Shown: positions 44,327-51,180 of the stretch, one piece after another
Layout of the letters: the number at the start of each line of letters is the position of its first letter
Numbering within the stretch: position 1 is the first letter of the stretch
Assembly (NCBI GenBank): GCA_002319915.1
Contig: DCFQ01000004.1
Span: 1-54,056, forward strand
DNA: 54,056 nucleotides
DNA from: Bacteroidales bacterium UBA1800
GTDB taxonomy: Bacteria; Bacteroidota; Bacteroidia; Bacteroidales; VadinHA17
Direction of reading: 5' to 3'
Notes under the pieces: generated by a model
What the model saw: only the letters and a program-made list of their open reading frames with translations
Told to the model about the DNA's origin: nothing
Databases searched by the model: none
Made by a program: the position numbers and the translations under genes

Positions 44327-45661
44327 TTATTTATGTTTGCTTCCAACAAGAGCGAAGAATACGATGTACAGGTAGCATATTATAGGCAGAATGAATGCAA
44401 ACCTTACCCCGAAATTGTCAGCAACGACACCCATTAGTACGGGAATGACTGCGCCACCGACGATAAGGCTGTTGATGAGTCCTGAAGCCATGCTCAGTTC
44501 TCCCTTATCAAGCCCATCGACTCCGAGTGCAAAAATATTGGGGAACATAATTGAGTTAAAGAAGCCTATTGATAAGCCCAGCCACAGGATAAAGTTTCCG
44601 TGGGCAAGCATGATCACGAGGAGAAGAACAGCTGCTATAATACCGAAAACGGCAAGAGATCTTGCTGCATGTCCCTTGCCAAGCTGCATTGCGAGGTAGT
44701 TAACAATTGCAATTCCTGCGAATATCAGGCCATCGGTGATCTCACGCCTTACGAACCATCCTACAAAGAGCGCCAGCAAGATCACAAGAACCGCGTAAAG
44801 ATACTTCTTTGACTTCGAAACATTTGAAAGCATGAATGATCCATAGAACCTGCCGACCATTGCGCCACCCCAGTAGAGGGCGATCATCATGGCTGCATCA
44901 GACTGTACCATCTTAAGGGCTTCCTGGAAATATCTCTGGAGCATCGCAGCAGAGCCGACTTCTGCCCCAACATAGAAGAATATAGCAAGTGCTCCCAGTA
45001 CGACATGCGGGTATTTCCACACACTTTTACTTTCGACGCCAGTGGTAGGAATTTCAGGGAGTTTAAGAAGGAATATTGCCACAGCGATGATCAGCACAAT
45101 GATCCCTATTATGAGGAAAGGTGCAGGCACTGATTTTGCAGCTTCCTGAGGGGTAAGAGCTGCGCTGGCGGCTCCGAAAACGAATGCGCTCGCTATCAGG
45201 GGAGCGATATAGGTGGCAATTGAATTCAGAGCCTGTGTCAGGTTAAGGCGCCCGGAAGCCGTTGCTGAGGGGCCAAGAGCCGTGACATAGGGATTTGCGG
45301 CAACCTGAAGGAAAACAACACCACTGGCCATAATGAAGATGGCTACCAGGAAGAAGGGAAATGAAATGGCTTTGGCAGCGGGGAAAAACAGGAAGCTTCC
45401 CAGGGCTACCAGGATAAGCCCGAGGATAACACCGGTTTTGTAGCCAATCTTCTTGATCAGCCCCCCGATTGCAAAAGAGAGGACAAAGTAGGTAAAGAAG
45501 AATGCTCCGTTGACAAGCTGGGCTTCAAAGTTCGACAATTCAAATACCGATTTGAATTTATCAGCCAGCGTAATGTTGAAGGTGGTCACGAAGCCAAACA
45601 GGAAGAAGATCATTCCCATAAAGGCCATGCCGGCTGTTTGCGTATTTTTCTGCTCTGTCAT
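44327..45661 (-). CDS. FucP-type sugar:H+ symporter (MFS), probable galactose/glucose permease
   Basis: 444 residues and about 12 helices, longer than the permease at 40430. It shares the sub-family pattern FLFGFVTTFNITLADKFKSVF, VVFLQVAANPYVTALGPSATASGRLNLTQALNS and LAIFFYVGAEVGSAAMLQRYF. It is the first gene ahead of galK (128-base gap), so galactose is its likely substrate. The extra length sits in the middle, after helix 8, in the region AVLVILLALFVGWFVRREIT. Confidence 0.92.
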   Translation of the reverse strand: MTEQKNTQTAGMAFMGMIFFLFGFVTTFNITLADKFKSVFELSNFEAQLVNGAFFFTYFVLSFAIGGLIKKIGYKTGVILGLILVALGSFLFFPAAKAISFPFFLVAIFIMASGVVFLQVAANPYVTALGPSATASGRLNLTQALNSIATYIAPLIASAFVFGAASAALTPQEAAKSVPAPFLIIGIIVLIIAVAIFLLKLPEIPTTGVESKSVWKYPHVVLGALAIFFYVGAEVGSAAMLQRYFQEALKMVQSDAAMMIALYWGGAMVGRFYGSFMLSNVSKSKKYLYAVLVILLALFVGWFVRREITDGLIFAGIAIVNYLAMQLGKGHAARSLAVFGIIAAVLLLVIMLAHGNFILWLGLSIGFFNSIMFPNIFALGVDGLDKGELSMASGLINSLIVGGAVIPVLMGVVADNFGVRFAFILPIICYLYIVFFALVGSKHK

Positions 45662-45780
45662 TGTATAGGTTTTAGGTTAGACAAATTGGACCGAAATCTT
45701 TTTCGGAGGAAGTAAATTTACATTTTAGCATGGATTTTCAAACAGATCATAAGATTATTTTTCACATCCATCTCTTACCT

Positions 45781-45874
45781 TTTTTAAACGGAACGCATAG
45801 TCCCGATAGCTATCGGGATGCAAAGTATGCAAATACAAATTATAAATACAATCCTTTGCGAACATTGCGGTTAA
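45781..45874. repeat. Dispersed TTAACCGCAAAG inverted-repeat element, copy D (degenerate)
   Basis: The right arm CCTTTGCG (45853-45860) and GCGGTTAATGGATTTT (from 45867) match the right end of copy E closely. The left arm is worn (TTTTTAAACGGAACGCA from 45781). A perfect 18-base palindrome TCCCGATAGCTATCGGGA (45801-45818) occupies the centre. Confidence 0.6.
45801..45818. repeat. Perfect 18-base palindrome
   Basis: TCCCGATAGCTATCGGGA is its own exact reverse complement. It lies inside repeat copy D between divergent genes. It could be a cruciform, a protein-binding site or the remnant of a mobile inverted repeat. Confidence 0.8.
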
Positions 45875-45947
45875 TGGATTTTGGTTTTTTACATACCCGG
45901 GTGAATTCTGGCTTGGATCAGACAGAGCCTGCGCTTGAGGGATTTAT

Positions 45948-45955
45948 TATCTTTG
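45948..45955 (+). promoter_or_regulatory. -7 box of truA
   Basis: TATCTTTG, followed by CAT, fits TAnnTTTG and lies 15 bases before the ATG at 45970. Confidence 0.5.
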
Positions 45956-45969
45956 CATGAAATTTAAAA

Positions 45970-46818
45970 ATGGGCAGCCGTTACTTCATATTCCTCACCT
46001 TTAAGGGAACCCGCTATCATGGCTGGCAGATCCAGCCGGGGGCGGTAACTGTTCAGAAGATCATTGATGAAGCCGTGACTGTGATCACCGGAGAAAAAAC
46101 TTCCACTACAGGGGCCGGTAGGACCGATTCAGGTGTTCATGCAAGATTCTTCTGCGCCCATTTCGACAGCAGCCAGTCCGATCTTGACTCCAGGAAGAAC
46201 CTTGTTTACCGGATCAACAGGTATCTGCCTTCCGACGTATCGGTAACCGGGATCCGCAGGGTCCGTCCCGATGCAAATGCCAGATACAGCGCCAGCGCAC
46301 GGACTTACGAATACCATATTTCATTGTTGAAGGATCCGTTTCTGACTGACACCGCATGGCATCTTCACGGGGATCCGGATATCGTAAGCATGAACCTGGC
46401 GTCGAGGCTGCTGCTGTCATGCAACGACTTCACCAGCTTCTGCAGGCTCCATTCCGATAACAGGACCAATATATGCAGGGTATATCATGCATACTGGAAA
46501 AAGGAAGCCGGCAAACTGATCTTCAGCATAAAAGCCGACAGGTTCCTAAGGAATATGGTCCGTGCAATTGTGGGAACCCTGGCAGAGGTCGGAAAAGGAA
46601 AATTAAGCGTTTCAGGCTTTAAGGAAATCATAGATGCCAGGAACAGGTCAGCGGCAGGTACCTCGGCACCTGCAAAAGGTTTATTTCTTACGGGGATAGA
46701 GTACCCTGAAGAGATTTTTCTACCTGCCACCGTTCCGGAAGGTGGAGATAGAGTTTTTTTTAACCGCAAAGAACTCAAAGAAGGTGCAAAGAACGCAAAG
46801 ATTAAGCGCAGTAATTAA
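45970..46818 (+). CDS. truA: tRNA pseudouridine(38-40) synthase, tail derived from a repeat
   Basis: 282 residues. Family landmarks: FKGTRYHGWQIQPGAVTVQKIIDEA, the catalytic Asp in TGAGRTDSGVHARFF, RIRRVRPDANARYSASARTYEYHI-type strand (as GIRRVRPDANARYSASARTY), FTSFCRLHSDNRTN and FSIKADRFLRNMVRAIVGTL. It modifies U38-U40 in tRNA anticodon arms. The last 18 residues (NRKELKEGAKNAKIKRSN) are encoded by the left arm of repeat copy E and look unlike any TruA C-terminus; the enzyme core ends near GIEYPEEIFLPA. Confidence 0.95.
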   Translation: MGSRYFIFLTFKGTRYHGWQIQPGAVTVQKIIDEAVTVITGEKTSTTGAGRTDSGVHARFFCAHFDSSQSDLDSRKNLVYRINRYLPSDVSVTGIRRVRPDANARYSASARTYEYHISLLKDPFLTDTAWHLHGDPDIVSMNLASRLLLSCNDFTSFCRLHSDNRTNICRVYHAYWKKEAGKLIFSIKADRFLRNMVRAIVGTLAEVGKGKLSVSGFKEIIDARNRSAAGTSAPAKGLFLTGIEYPEEIFLPATVPEGGDRVFFNRKELKEGAKNAKIKRSN

Positions 46819-46864
46819 TTCATTTGCTCACTTTGGGCCAGATCTTTGCGGTCTTTATGGTTAA
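46754..46864. repeat. Dispersed TTAACCGCAAAG inverted-repeat element, copy E, overlapping truA
   Basis: The left arm TTAACCGCAAAGAACTC (from 46760) with four AAAG-type repeats to 46800 lies within the truA reading frame. The right arm CTTTGGGCCAGATCTTTGCGG (46831 onward) ends with GGTTAATGG. It is the cleanest left arm of the family in this window and has replaced the original truA stop region. Confidence 0.8.
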
Positions 46865-46980
46865 TGGATTTTTGCTTTTCAAATGGCTCAGTAATTTTAC
46901 TCTGAAGTTTGAAATGGAAATATTTAGACAGATTTATCGTTTGATAATTACAAATAAGGTAACAGTATAAAACATAAAAT

Positions 46981-47637
46981 ATGATTTTCACATTATTATC
47001 CTCAGCACCTGCCGCGGCCGCCTCAAATGACCAGGCTGCGACCGTCCTCGATCTGATGATGAAGGGAGGTATCATCATGATACCGATCGTGCTGCTTTCG
47101 TTTTTAAGTGTTTACCTGTTCATTGAACGAATGGCATACATAAGCAGGTTTGCCGCCATCGATGACGGGTTGATACCGATGGTGATAGATGACCTGAAGA
47201 AGGGGCACAGGGATAATGCCCTGATAAGGGCCAGGAATGATCAGGCATCCCTGGGAAAAATAATCGAGAGCGGCATCGAACAGGCAGGAAAGCCTGCCGG
47301 TGAAGTCGAGAAATTCCTCGAATCGACTACCAATCTTGAGATCACCAAAATGGAAAAGAATACGGGCTATCTTGGGATTATTGCTGGGATCGCGCCGATG
47401 CTCGGGTTCATCGGGACCATCTCAGGGGTGATCAAGATCTTTTACAATATTTCCCTCGCCGACAATATCAGCATCGGCATCATCTCAGGAGGTCTTTACC
47501 AGAAAATGATATGCAGCGGTGCAGGTCTCATCGTTGGAGTTCTCGCCTACACTGCCTATCACTACATCCAGATGAGGATCGACCGGTACTCCATCCGGCT
47601 CCAGGAGTCTCTCATACAGTTCTTAAAATCTTTCTGA
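46981..47637 (+). CDS. MotA/TolQ/ExbB proton channel protein (second system)
   Basis: 218 residues. A short hydrophobic start is followed by helix 1 (GGIIMIPIVLLSFLSVYLFIERMAYIS), a cytoplasmic loop, and the pair GYLGIIAGIAPMLGFIGTISGVIKIF and GIISGGLYQKMICSGAGLIVGVLAYTAYHYI. It belongs to the TolQ/ExbB family and is smaller than the copy at 34922. One ExbD/TolR gene follows after a single base. No tonB, tolA, tolB or pal gene accompanies it here. Confidence 0.9.
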   Translation: MIFTLLSSAPAAAASNDQAATVLDLMMKGGIIMIPIVLLSFLSVYLFIERMAYISRFAAIDDGLIPMVIDDLKKGHRDNALIRARNDQASLGKIIESGIEQAGKPAGEVEKFLESTTNLEITKMEKNTGYLGIIAGIAPMLGFIGTISGVIKIFYNISLADNISIGIISGGLYQKMICSGAGLIVGVLAYTAYHYIQMRIDRYSIRLQESLIQFLKSF

Positions 47638-47638
47638 A

Positions 47639-48049
47639 ATGAATATCAGGAGAAGTAAGCACTTTAAGCCTGAAGTAAGCACTTCATCGCTTAACGACAT
47701 AATGTTCTTCCTGCTTCTGTTCTTCCTCATAGTATCGACGCTGGCCAATCCTAACGTTATCAAGGTGCTGCTGCCCAAATCAAAGACCGCCCAGGAGATC
47801 GACAAGCAGCAGATCAACCTGACTGTCACTGCCGACAGGCGATACTTTATCGGACAAAAGGAGATCCTCCTTTCGGAGCTTGAGGCAAAGCTTAAGGAGA
47901 GCGTGCAGGGGATCCAGAACCCGACTGTGGTGCTGAGGTTCGCAAAAAGCCTCAACATTCAGGACCTCGTGGATGTCCTGGAGGCCGGTGTAAGGCTTAA
48001 CATCAAGATGGTAATGGCAACCGATAAGTCGGCAATACCAGGATCCTGA
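47639..48049 (+). CDS. ExbD/TolR family protein (second system)
   Basis: 136 residues, the normal ExbD/TolR length. The layout is STSSLNDIMFFLLLFFLIVSTLANP with the channel Asp in LNDIMF, then periplasmic strands (QINLTVTADRRYFIGQKEILL; TVVLRFAKSLNIQDLVDVLE; LNIKMVMATD). The start is one base after the previous stop, so the pair is translationally coupled. It is convergent to the flx-hdr operon (16-base gap). Confidence 0.9.
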   Translation: MNIRRSKHFKPEVSTSSLNDIMFFLLLFFLIVSTLANPNVIKVLLPKSKTAQEIDKQQINLTVTADRRYFIGQKEILLSELEAKLKESVQGIQNPTVVLRFAKSLNIQDLVDVLEAGVRLNIKMVMATDKSAIPGS

Positions 48050-48065
48050 CAAAACCGGATGCCGG

Positions 48066-48902
48066 TCAATACTCGTCAGGGAGATCTTTTAACTGGGCGA
48101 GCGTAAATACCGGGCCATCCTTGCAGACATAATACTTGCCCACATTACATCTTCCGCATTTACCGAAGCCGCATTTCATACGGTTTTCGAGAGTGGTGTA
48201 AATATTCTCGTCCGTAAATCCCAGTTTTGCCAGCACCGGGAATGTGTATTTTATCATCACAGGCGGACCACAAACAATTGCTACAGTATTTTCTGATGAC
48301 GGCGATACCTTTTCCACAATTGTCGGGACAAATCCCACTTCGCCATTCCAGTCAGGAGATTCCCCTCCCGGGTCTACAGTTGTAATTAGCCTGACATCCT
48401 TCCTCATCTTCCAGTCGTCGAGCTCGTGCTTGTAAACCAGGTCCTTGACGCTTCTTGCCCCATATATTATAGTGATATCCTTAAAGTTATCCCTCAGGTC
48501 AAGGGTGTTCCAGATTACACATCTCATGGGAGGTAGAGCGATCCCCCCGGCGATGAACAGGAGGTTCTTTCCTTTCCATTCATCAATCGGGAAGATATTG
48601 CCATAGGGCCCCCTGAAACCTATTATGCTGCCTTCCTCACACCCGGCAAGGGCATTTGTAACCTTTCCAGTCTGACGGAATGTGCACTCTATGTATCCCT
48701 TTCGTGTGGGAGAAGAAGCAATACAGAAAGTGCACTCCCCCGAACCATAAACCGAATATTCACCGAACTGACCAGCTTTGAAGTCGAACCTCGCCTGATC
48801 TTCCTCGTTTATGAATTTAAGCATGAATGTCCTGACACCCGGTGCCTCCCAGGTGATCTTTTCAACCTTCATAAGGTATGGCATATAAATGTTATCTGTC
48901 AT
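48066..48902 (-). CDS. flxA: FlxA: FAD/NAD(P)H-binding electron-transfer subunit
   Basis: 278 residues. The FAD-binding reductase domain has FKAGQFGEYSVYGSG and GFRGPYGNIFP; the NAD site is FIAGGIALPPMRCVIWN (116-132) and IVCGPPVMIKYT. A C-terminal [2Fe-2S] site is CGFGKCGRCNVGKYYVC (Cys244, 249, 252, 260). It is related to PyrK, the gamma subunit of sulfhydrogenase and AsrB. In the FlxABCD-HdrABC complex it is the NAD(H) entry point. It overlaps flxB by four bases (ATGA type) and is the last gene of the operon. Confidence 0.85.
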   Translation of the reverse strand: MTDNIYMPYLMKVEKITWEAPGVRTFMLKFINEEDQARFDFKAGQFGEYSVYGSGECTFCIASSPTRKGYIECTFRQTGKVTNALAGCEEGSIIGFRGPYGNIFPIDEWKGKNLLFIAGGIALPPMRCVIWNTLDLRDNFKDITIIYGARSVKDLVYKHELDDWKMRKDVRLITTVDPGGESPDWNGEVGFVPTIVEKVSPSSENTVAIVCGPPVMIKYTFPVLAKLGFTDENIYTTLENRMKCGFGKCGRCNVGKYYVCKDGPVFTLAQLKDLPDEY

Positions 48903-49924
48903 ACTTCAGCCTCCTGAATTGAAATTAAATGTTCGAGAATGTTCATATCGGCCGGGCAGGCCCTGCTGCATCTTCCGCAGCCTGTGCACCCGTACACCGA
49001 CAGCCTGTCGGGCATATATGAAAACTTATGCATTATCCTTTGCCTCCATCTTTGTGACTGCACCTCGCGGGGGTTGTGACCCGAAGTATGAAGCGTGAAC
49101 ATGGAAAAACCGCAGGAATCCCAACATCTTACACGGCTTCCGGATCTTCCGTGTGCTTCATCCTGGATATCGAAACATGCACATGTCGGGCAAACGTAGG
49201 CGCAAGCTCCGCAGCCAAGGCATTTAAGCGACTGGCTTACCCACTCGTCACTTTCAAATATTTTATCAAGCTTCCTGCTTATCATCTCCCTTTCAAACCT
49301 GACCGGGACCGAGGCAAGGAATTTGTCCTTTTCCGGGTTGCCTGCTTCTTCAAACAGTTCCGGTGAAAGAGCTGCAATCCGGGCTCCTTTCCCGGTGATG
49401 ATCTCGGCAAGGAAATCGCCGTCGCCACCCATGCGGGTCAGCAGGATATCGCTGCCTTCGGTGCTTCCCGGGTTCCCTCCGACTGAAGTGCAGAAGCAGT
49501 ATTCATCCGCCTTTTCACAGCTGAAGCCGATGACCGTCACCCTCGATAGCCGGTTGTTGTAAATCTTATCTTTATAGTCCCAGTTGAAAATGGCGCTCAG
49601 TTCACCTATCCCCATTGCATCGCACGGCCTTACCCCCCAGAGAACCACCTGCGGTATTTCAGCCGGATCAATGCCCTTCACCGACATGCCGGCAGCGTTT
49701 TTCGAATAATCCAGTATCTTCTCTGCACGCGGAAAAGCAACTTCCTTTGAGGATTGTGTGGTCTGAACATAACCGGAAGCAATATCCCGAAAACTATTCA
49801 CGCTTGCGAACCTGGTCTTTCCATTCCTTTCCAATGGCCCCATGATCGTATTGCCATTGTTTTTCAGAAGATTAAAAAGTTTTTCGAGCGATCCTTTTCT
49901 GACCAGTCGTTTTTCAATATTCAT
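48899..49924 (-). CDS. flxB: FlxB: 4Fe-4S dicluster electron-transfer subunit
   Basis: 341 residues, similar in layout to anaerobic sulfite reductase subunit A. The N-terminal half is an alpha/beta region (VLWGVRPCDAMGIGELSAIF, VIGFSCEKADEYCFCTSVGG). It then carries two ferredoxin-type clusters: CLGCGACAYVCPTCAC (Cys235, 238, 241, 245) and CTGCGRCSRACP (Cys313, 316, 319, 323). It should relay electrons between the NAD-binding subunit and FlxC/FlxD. The start lies 3 bases after the flxC stop. Confidence 0.85.
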   Translation of the reverse strand: MNIEKRLVRKGSLEKLFNLLKNNGNTIMGPLERNGKTRFASVNSFRDIASGYVQTTQSSKEVAFPRAEKILDYSKNAAGMSVKGIDPAEIPQVVLWGVRPCDAMGIGELSAIFNWDYKDKIYNNRLSRVTVIGFSCEKADEYCFCTSVGGNPGSTEGSDILLTRMGGDGDFLAEIITGKGARIAALSPELFEEAGNPEKDKFLASVPVRFEREMISRKLDKIFESDEWVSQSLKCLGCGACAYVCPTCACFDIQDEAHGRSGSRVRCWDSCGFSMFTLHTSGHNPREVQSQRWRQRIMHKFSYMPDRLSVYGCTGCGRCSRACPADMNILEHLISIQEAEV

Positions 49925-49927
49925 GAC

Positions 49928-50728
49928 CTATATTATAAAGTTATCTTTATCATCGGGTTTATATGTTGACATCAGGTGATCAGCCTTTATTGAAGGCTGG
50001 TAACCGCCGAGGTGCTCCTTTGCATCGAGGAGCATTCTCTTTGTCAGAAGATTCAGAGGAATTGCCAGGGGGCATGCATTGTAGCATGCATCACAATCAA
50101 CGCATCTGCCTGCAAGGTGAATGGCCCTCATGATATGCCATTCGATATTGCCCAGTTCATGAGATGGCACAGGGACCCACTGGGGCTGGTTGAAATCCAC
50201 CGTGCACCTGTGGCAATAGCACATCGGACAAGCTGCCCTGCATGCATAGCACTTAAAGCAGGGTGTAAGCTCGCGAATCCAGAAATCCCATCTCTCCGAA
50301 GGAGTCATCTTTTCGAGCTTGTCGAGCATCTCCTTCTGCTTTGAATCGATCTCGATCTGGTAACGGTGAACAAAGGCTTCAACCTCAGCCAGGTCCTTGA
50401 ACTCGACCATTTTGCTTTCGGGTGTGATACCGATCACCAGAAGGCCGGCATCATCAACCTGGTGCTCGGAAGCCAGCTGGATCACAGCGCGCATCACCGG
50501 CAAAGTGGCAACGAGGCCTATTCTTCCCTTATTCCTGACCTCTTTCTTTGTGACATATGTCGCAAGGTTCATCACGCACCTGCTGTCGAATACCAGTCTC
50601 GCTGTTTCCTCGGGTTTTTCAGCAAAAAGTGCCCTGGTCTTTCCATCCGAACCGTTTTCGTATCCTATTATCACTTTGACCGCTGAAGCTTCAAGAAGCT
50701 CGCCGGCTTTTTTTCTGAGTTCATCCAT
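49928..50728 (-). CDS. flxC: FlxC: Fe-S relay subunit of the Flx-Hdr complex
   Basis: 266 residues. The N-terminal 150 residues resemble the F420-hydrogenase beta-subunit/FlxC type (SRCVMNLATYVTKKEVRNKG, GLVATLPVMRAVIQLASE). The C-terminal part has a Cys-dense stretch (CFKCYACRAACPMCYCHRC, 157-175) and a second cluster CVDCDACYNACPLAIP (209-224). It overlaps the flxD stop by eight bases, so translation is coupled. Confidence 0.82.
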   Translation of the reverse strand: MDELRKKAGELLEASAVKVIIGYENGSDGKTRALFAEKPEETARLVFDSRCVMNLATYVTKKEVRNKGRIGLVATLPVMRAVIQLASEHQVDDAGLLVIGITPESKMVEFKDLAEVEAFVHRYQIEIDSKQKEMLDKLEKMTPSERWDFWIRELTPCFKCYACRAACPMCYCHRCTVDFNQPQWVPVPSHELGNIEWHIMRAIHLAGRCVDCDACYNACPLAIPLNLLTKRMLLDAKEHLGGYQPSIKADHLMSTYKPDDKDNFII

Positions 50729-51170
50729 TGGTCACCTCCTTTGCCGGTCGTTTTACAATTTTCCTGTACTCTTCGTAGGGGCCCAGCTCCCGTATAGAGC
50801 TGACTGTGGAATTAACGATATCGGCCCATTTTGCACCTTCAGCAGCCGACACCCACGAAAACTTGATGCGCCTGATATCTATTCCCAGGAAATCACACAG
50901 CGAGCGAAACATTATCCATCTCCTCCTGGCGTGAAAGTTCCCTGAAGTGTAATGGCAATCGTTCGGATGGCATCCCGAAACGATTATGCCATCGGCTCCT
51001 TCGTCAAACGCTTTCAGAAGCAACATATAATCAATGCGGCCGGTACAGGGAAACCTTACAATACGCACGTTTGAGGCGTATTTGATGCGGCTCGTCCCCG
51101 TAAGATCTGCCCCGGCGTACGTACACCAGTTACAGACGAATGCCACAATCCTTGGTTCAAAATCTGCCAT
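50721..51170 (-). CDS. flxD: FlxD/MvhD-type [2Fe-2S] delta subunit
   Basis: 149 residues of the MvhD family. The [2Fe-2S] Cys set is VAFVCNWCTYAGADLTG near residues 11-27, with RFPCTGRIDYMLLLKAF and IVSGCHPNDCHYTSGN. It docks on HdrA and passes electrons to its flavin, the branch point for bifurcation. It lies 10 bases after hdrA. Confidence 0.93.
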   Translation of the reverse strand: MADFEPRIVAFVCNWCTYAGADLTGTSRIKYASNVRIVRFPCTGRIDYMLLLKAFDEGADGIIVSGCHPNDCHYTSGNFHARRRWIMFRSLCDFLGIDIRRIKFSWVSAAEGAKWADIVNSTVSSIRELGPYEEYRKIVKRPAKEVTNG

Positions 51171-51180
51171 CTATACAATA

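Larger units (their letters stand above)
45662..45969. other. 308-base divergent intergenic region with repeat and palindrome
   Basis: It lies between the leftward permease and rightward truA, so it must hold both promoters. It contains repeat copy D, the perfect palindrome at 45801-45818 and the truA -7 box. No gene is visible; the short plus-strand open frame 45730-45960 is built largely from the repeat. Confidence 0.6.

Noticed and set aside
45730..45960. 76-codon plus-strand frame between the permease and truA
   Set aside because: It is built from repeat copy D and the palindrome; no protein signature.
48899..49924. Anaerobic sulfite reductase AsrA
   Set aside because: The layout is related, but no asrC is present and the genes sit in an hdr/mvhD context, which fits FlxB.
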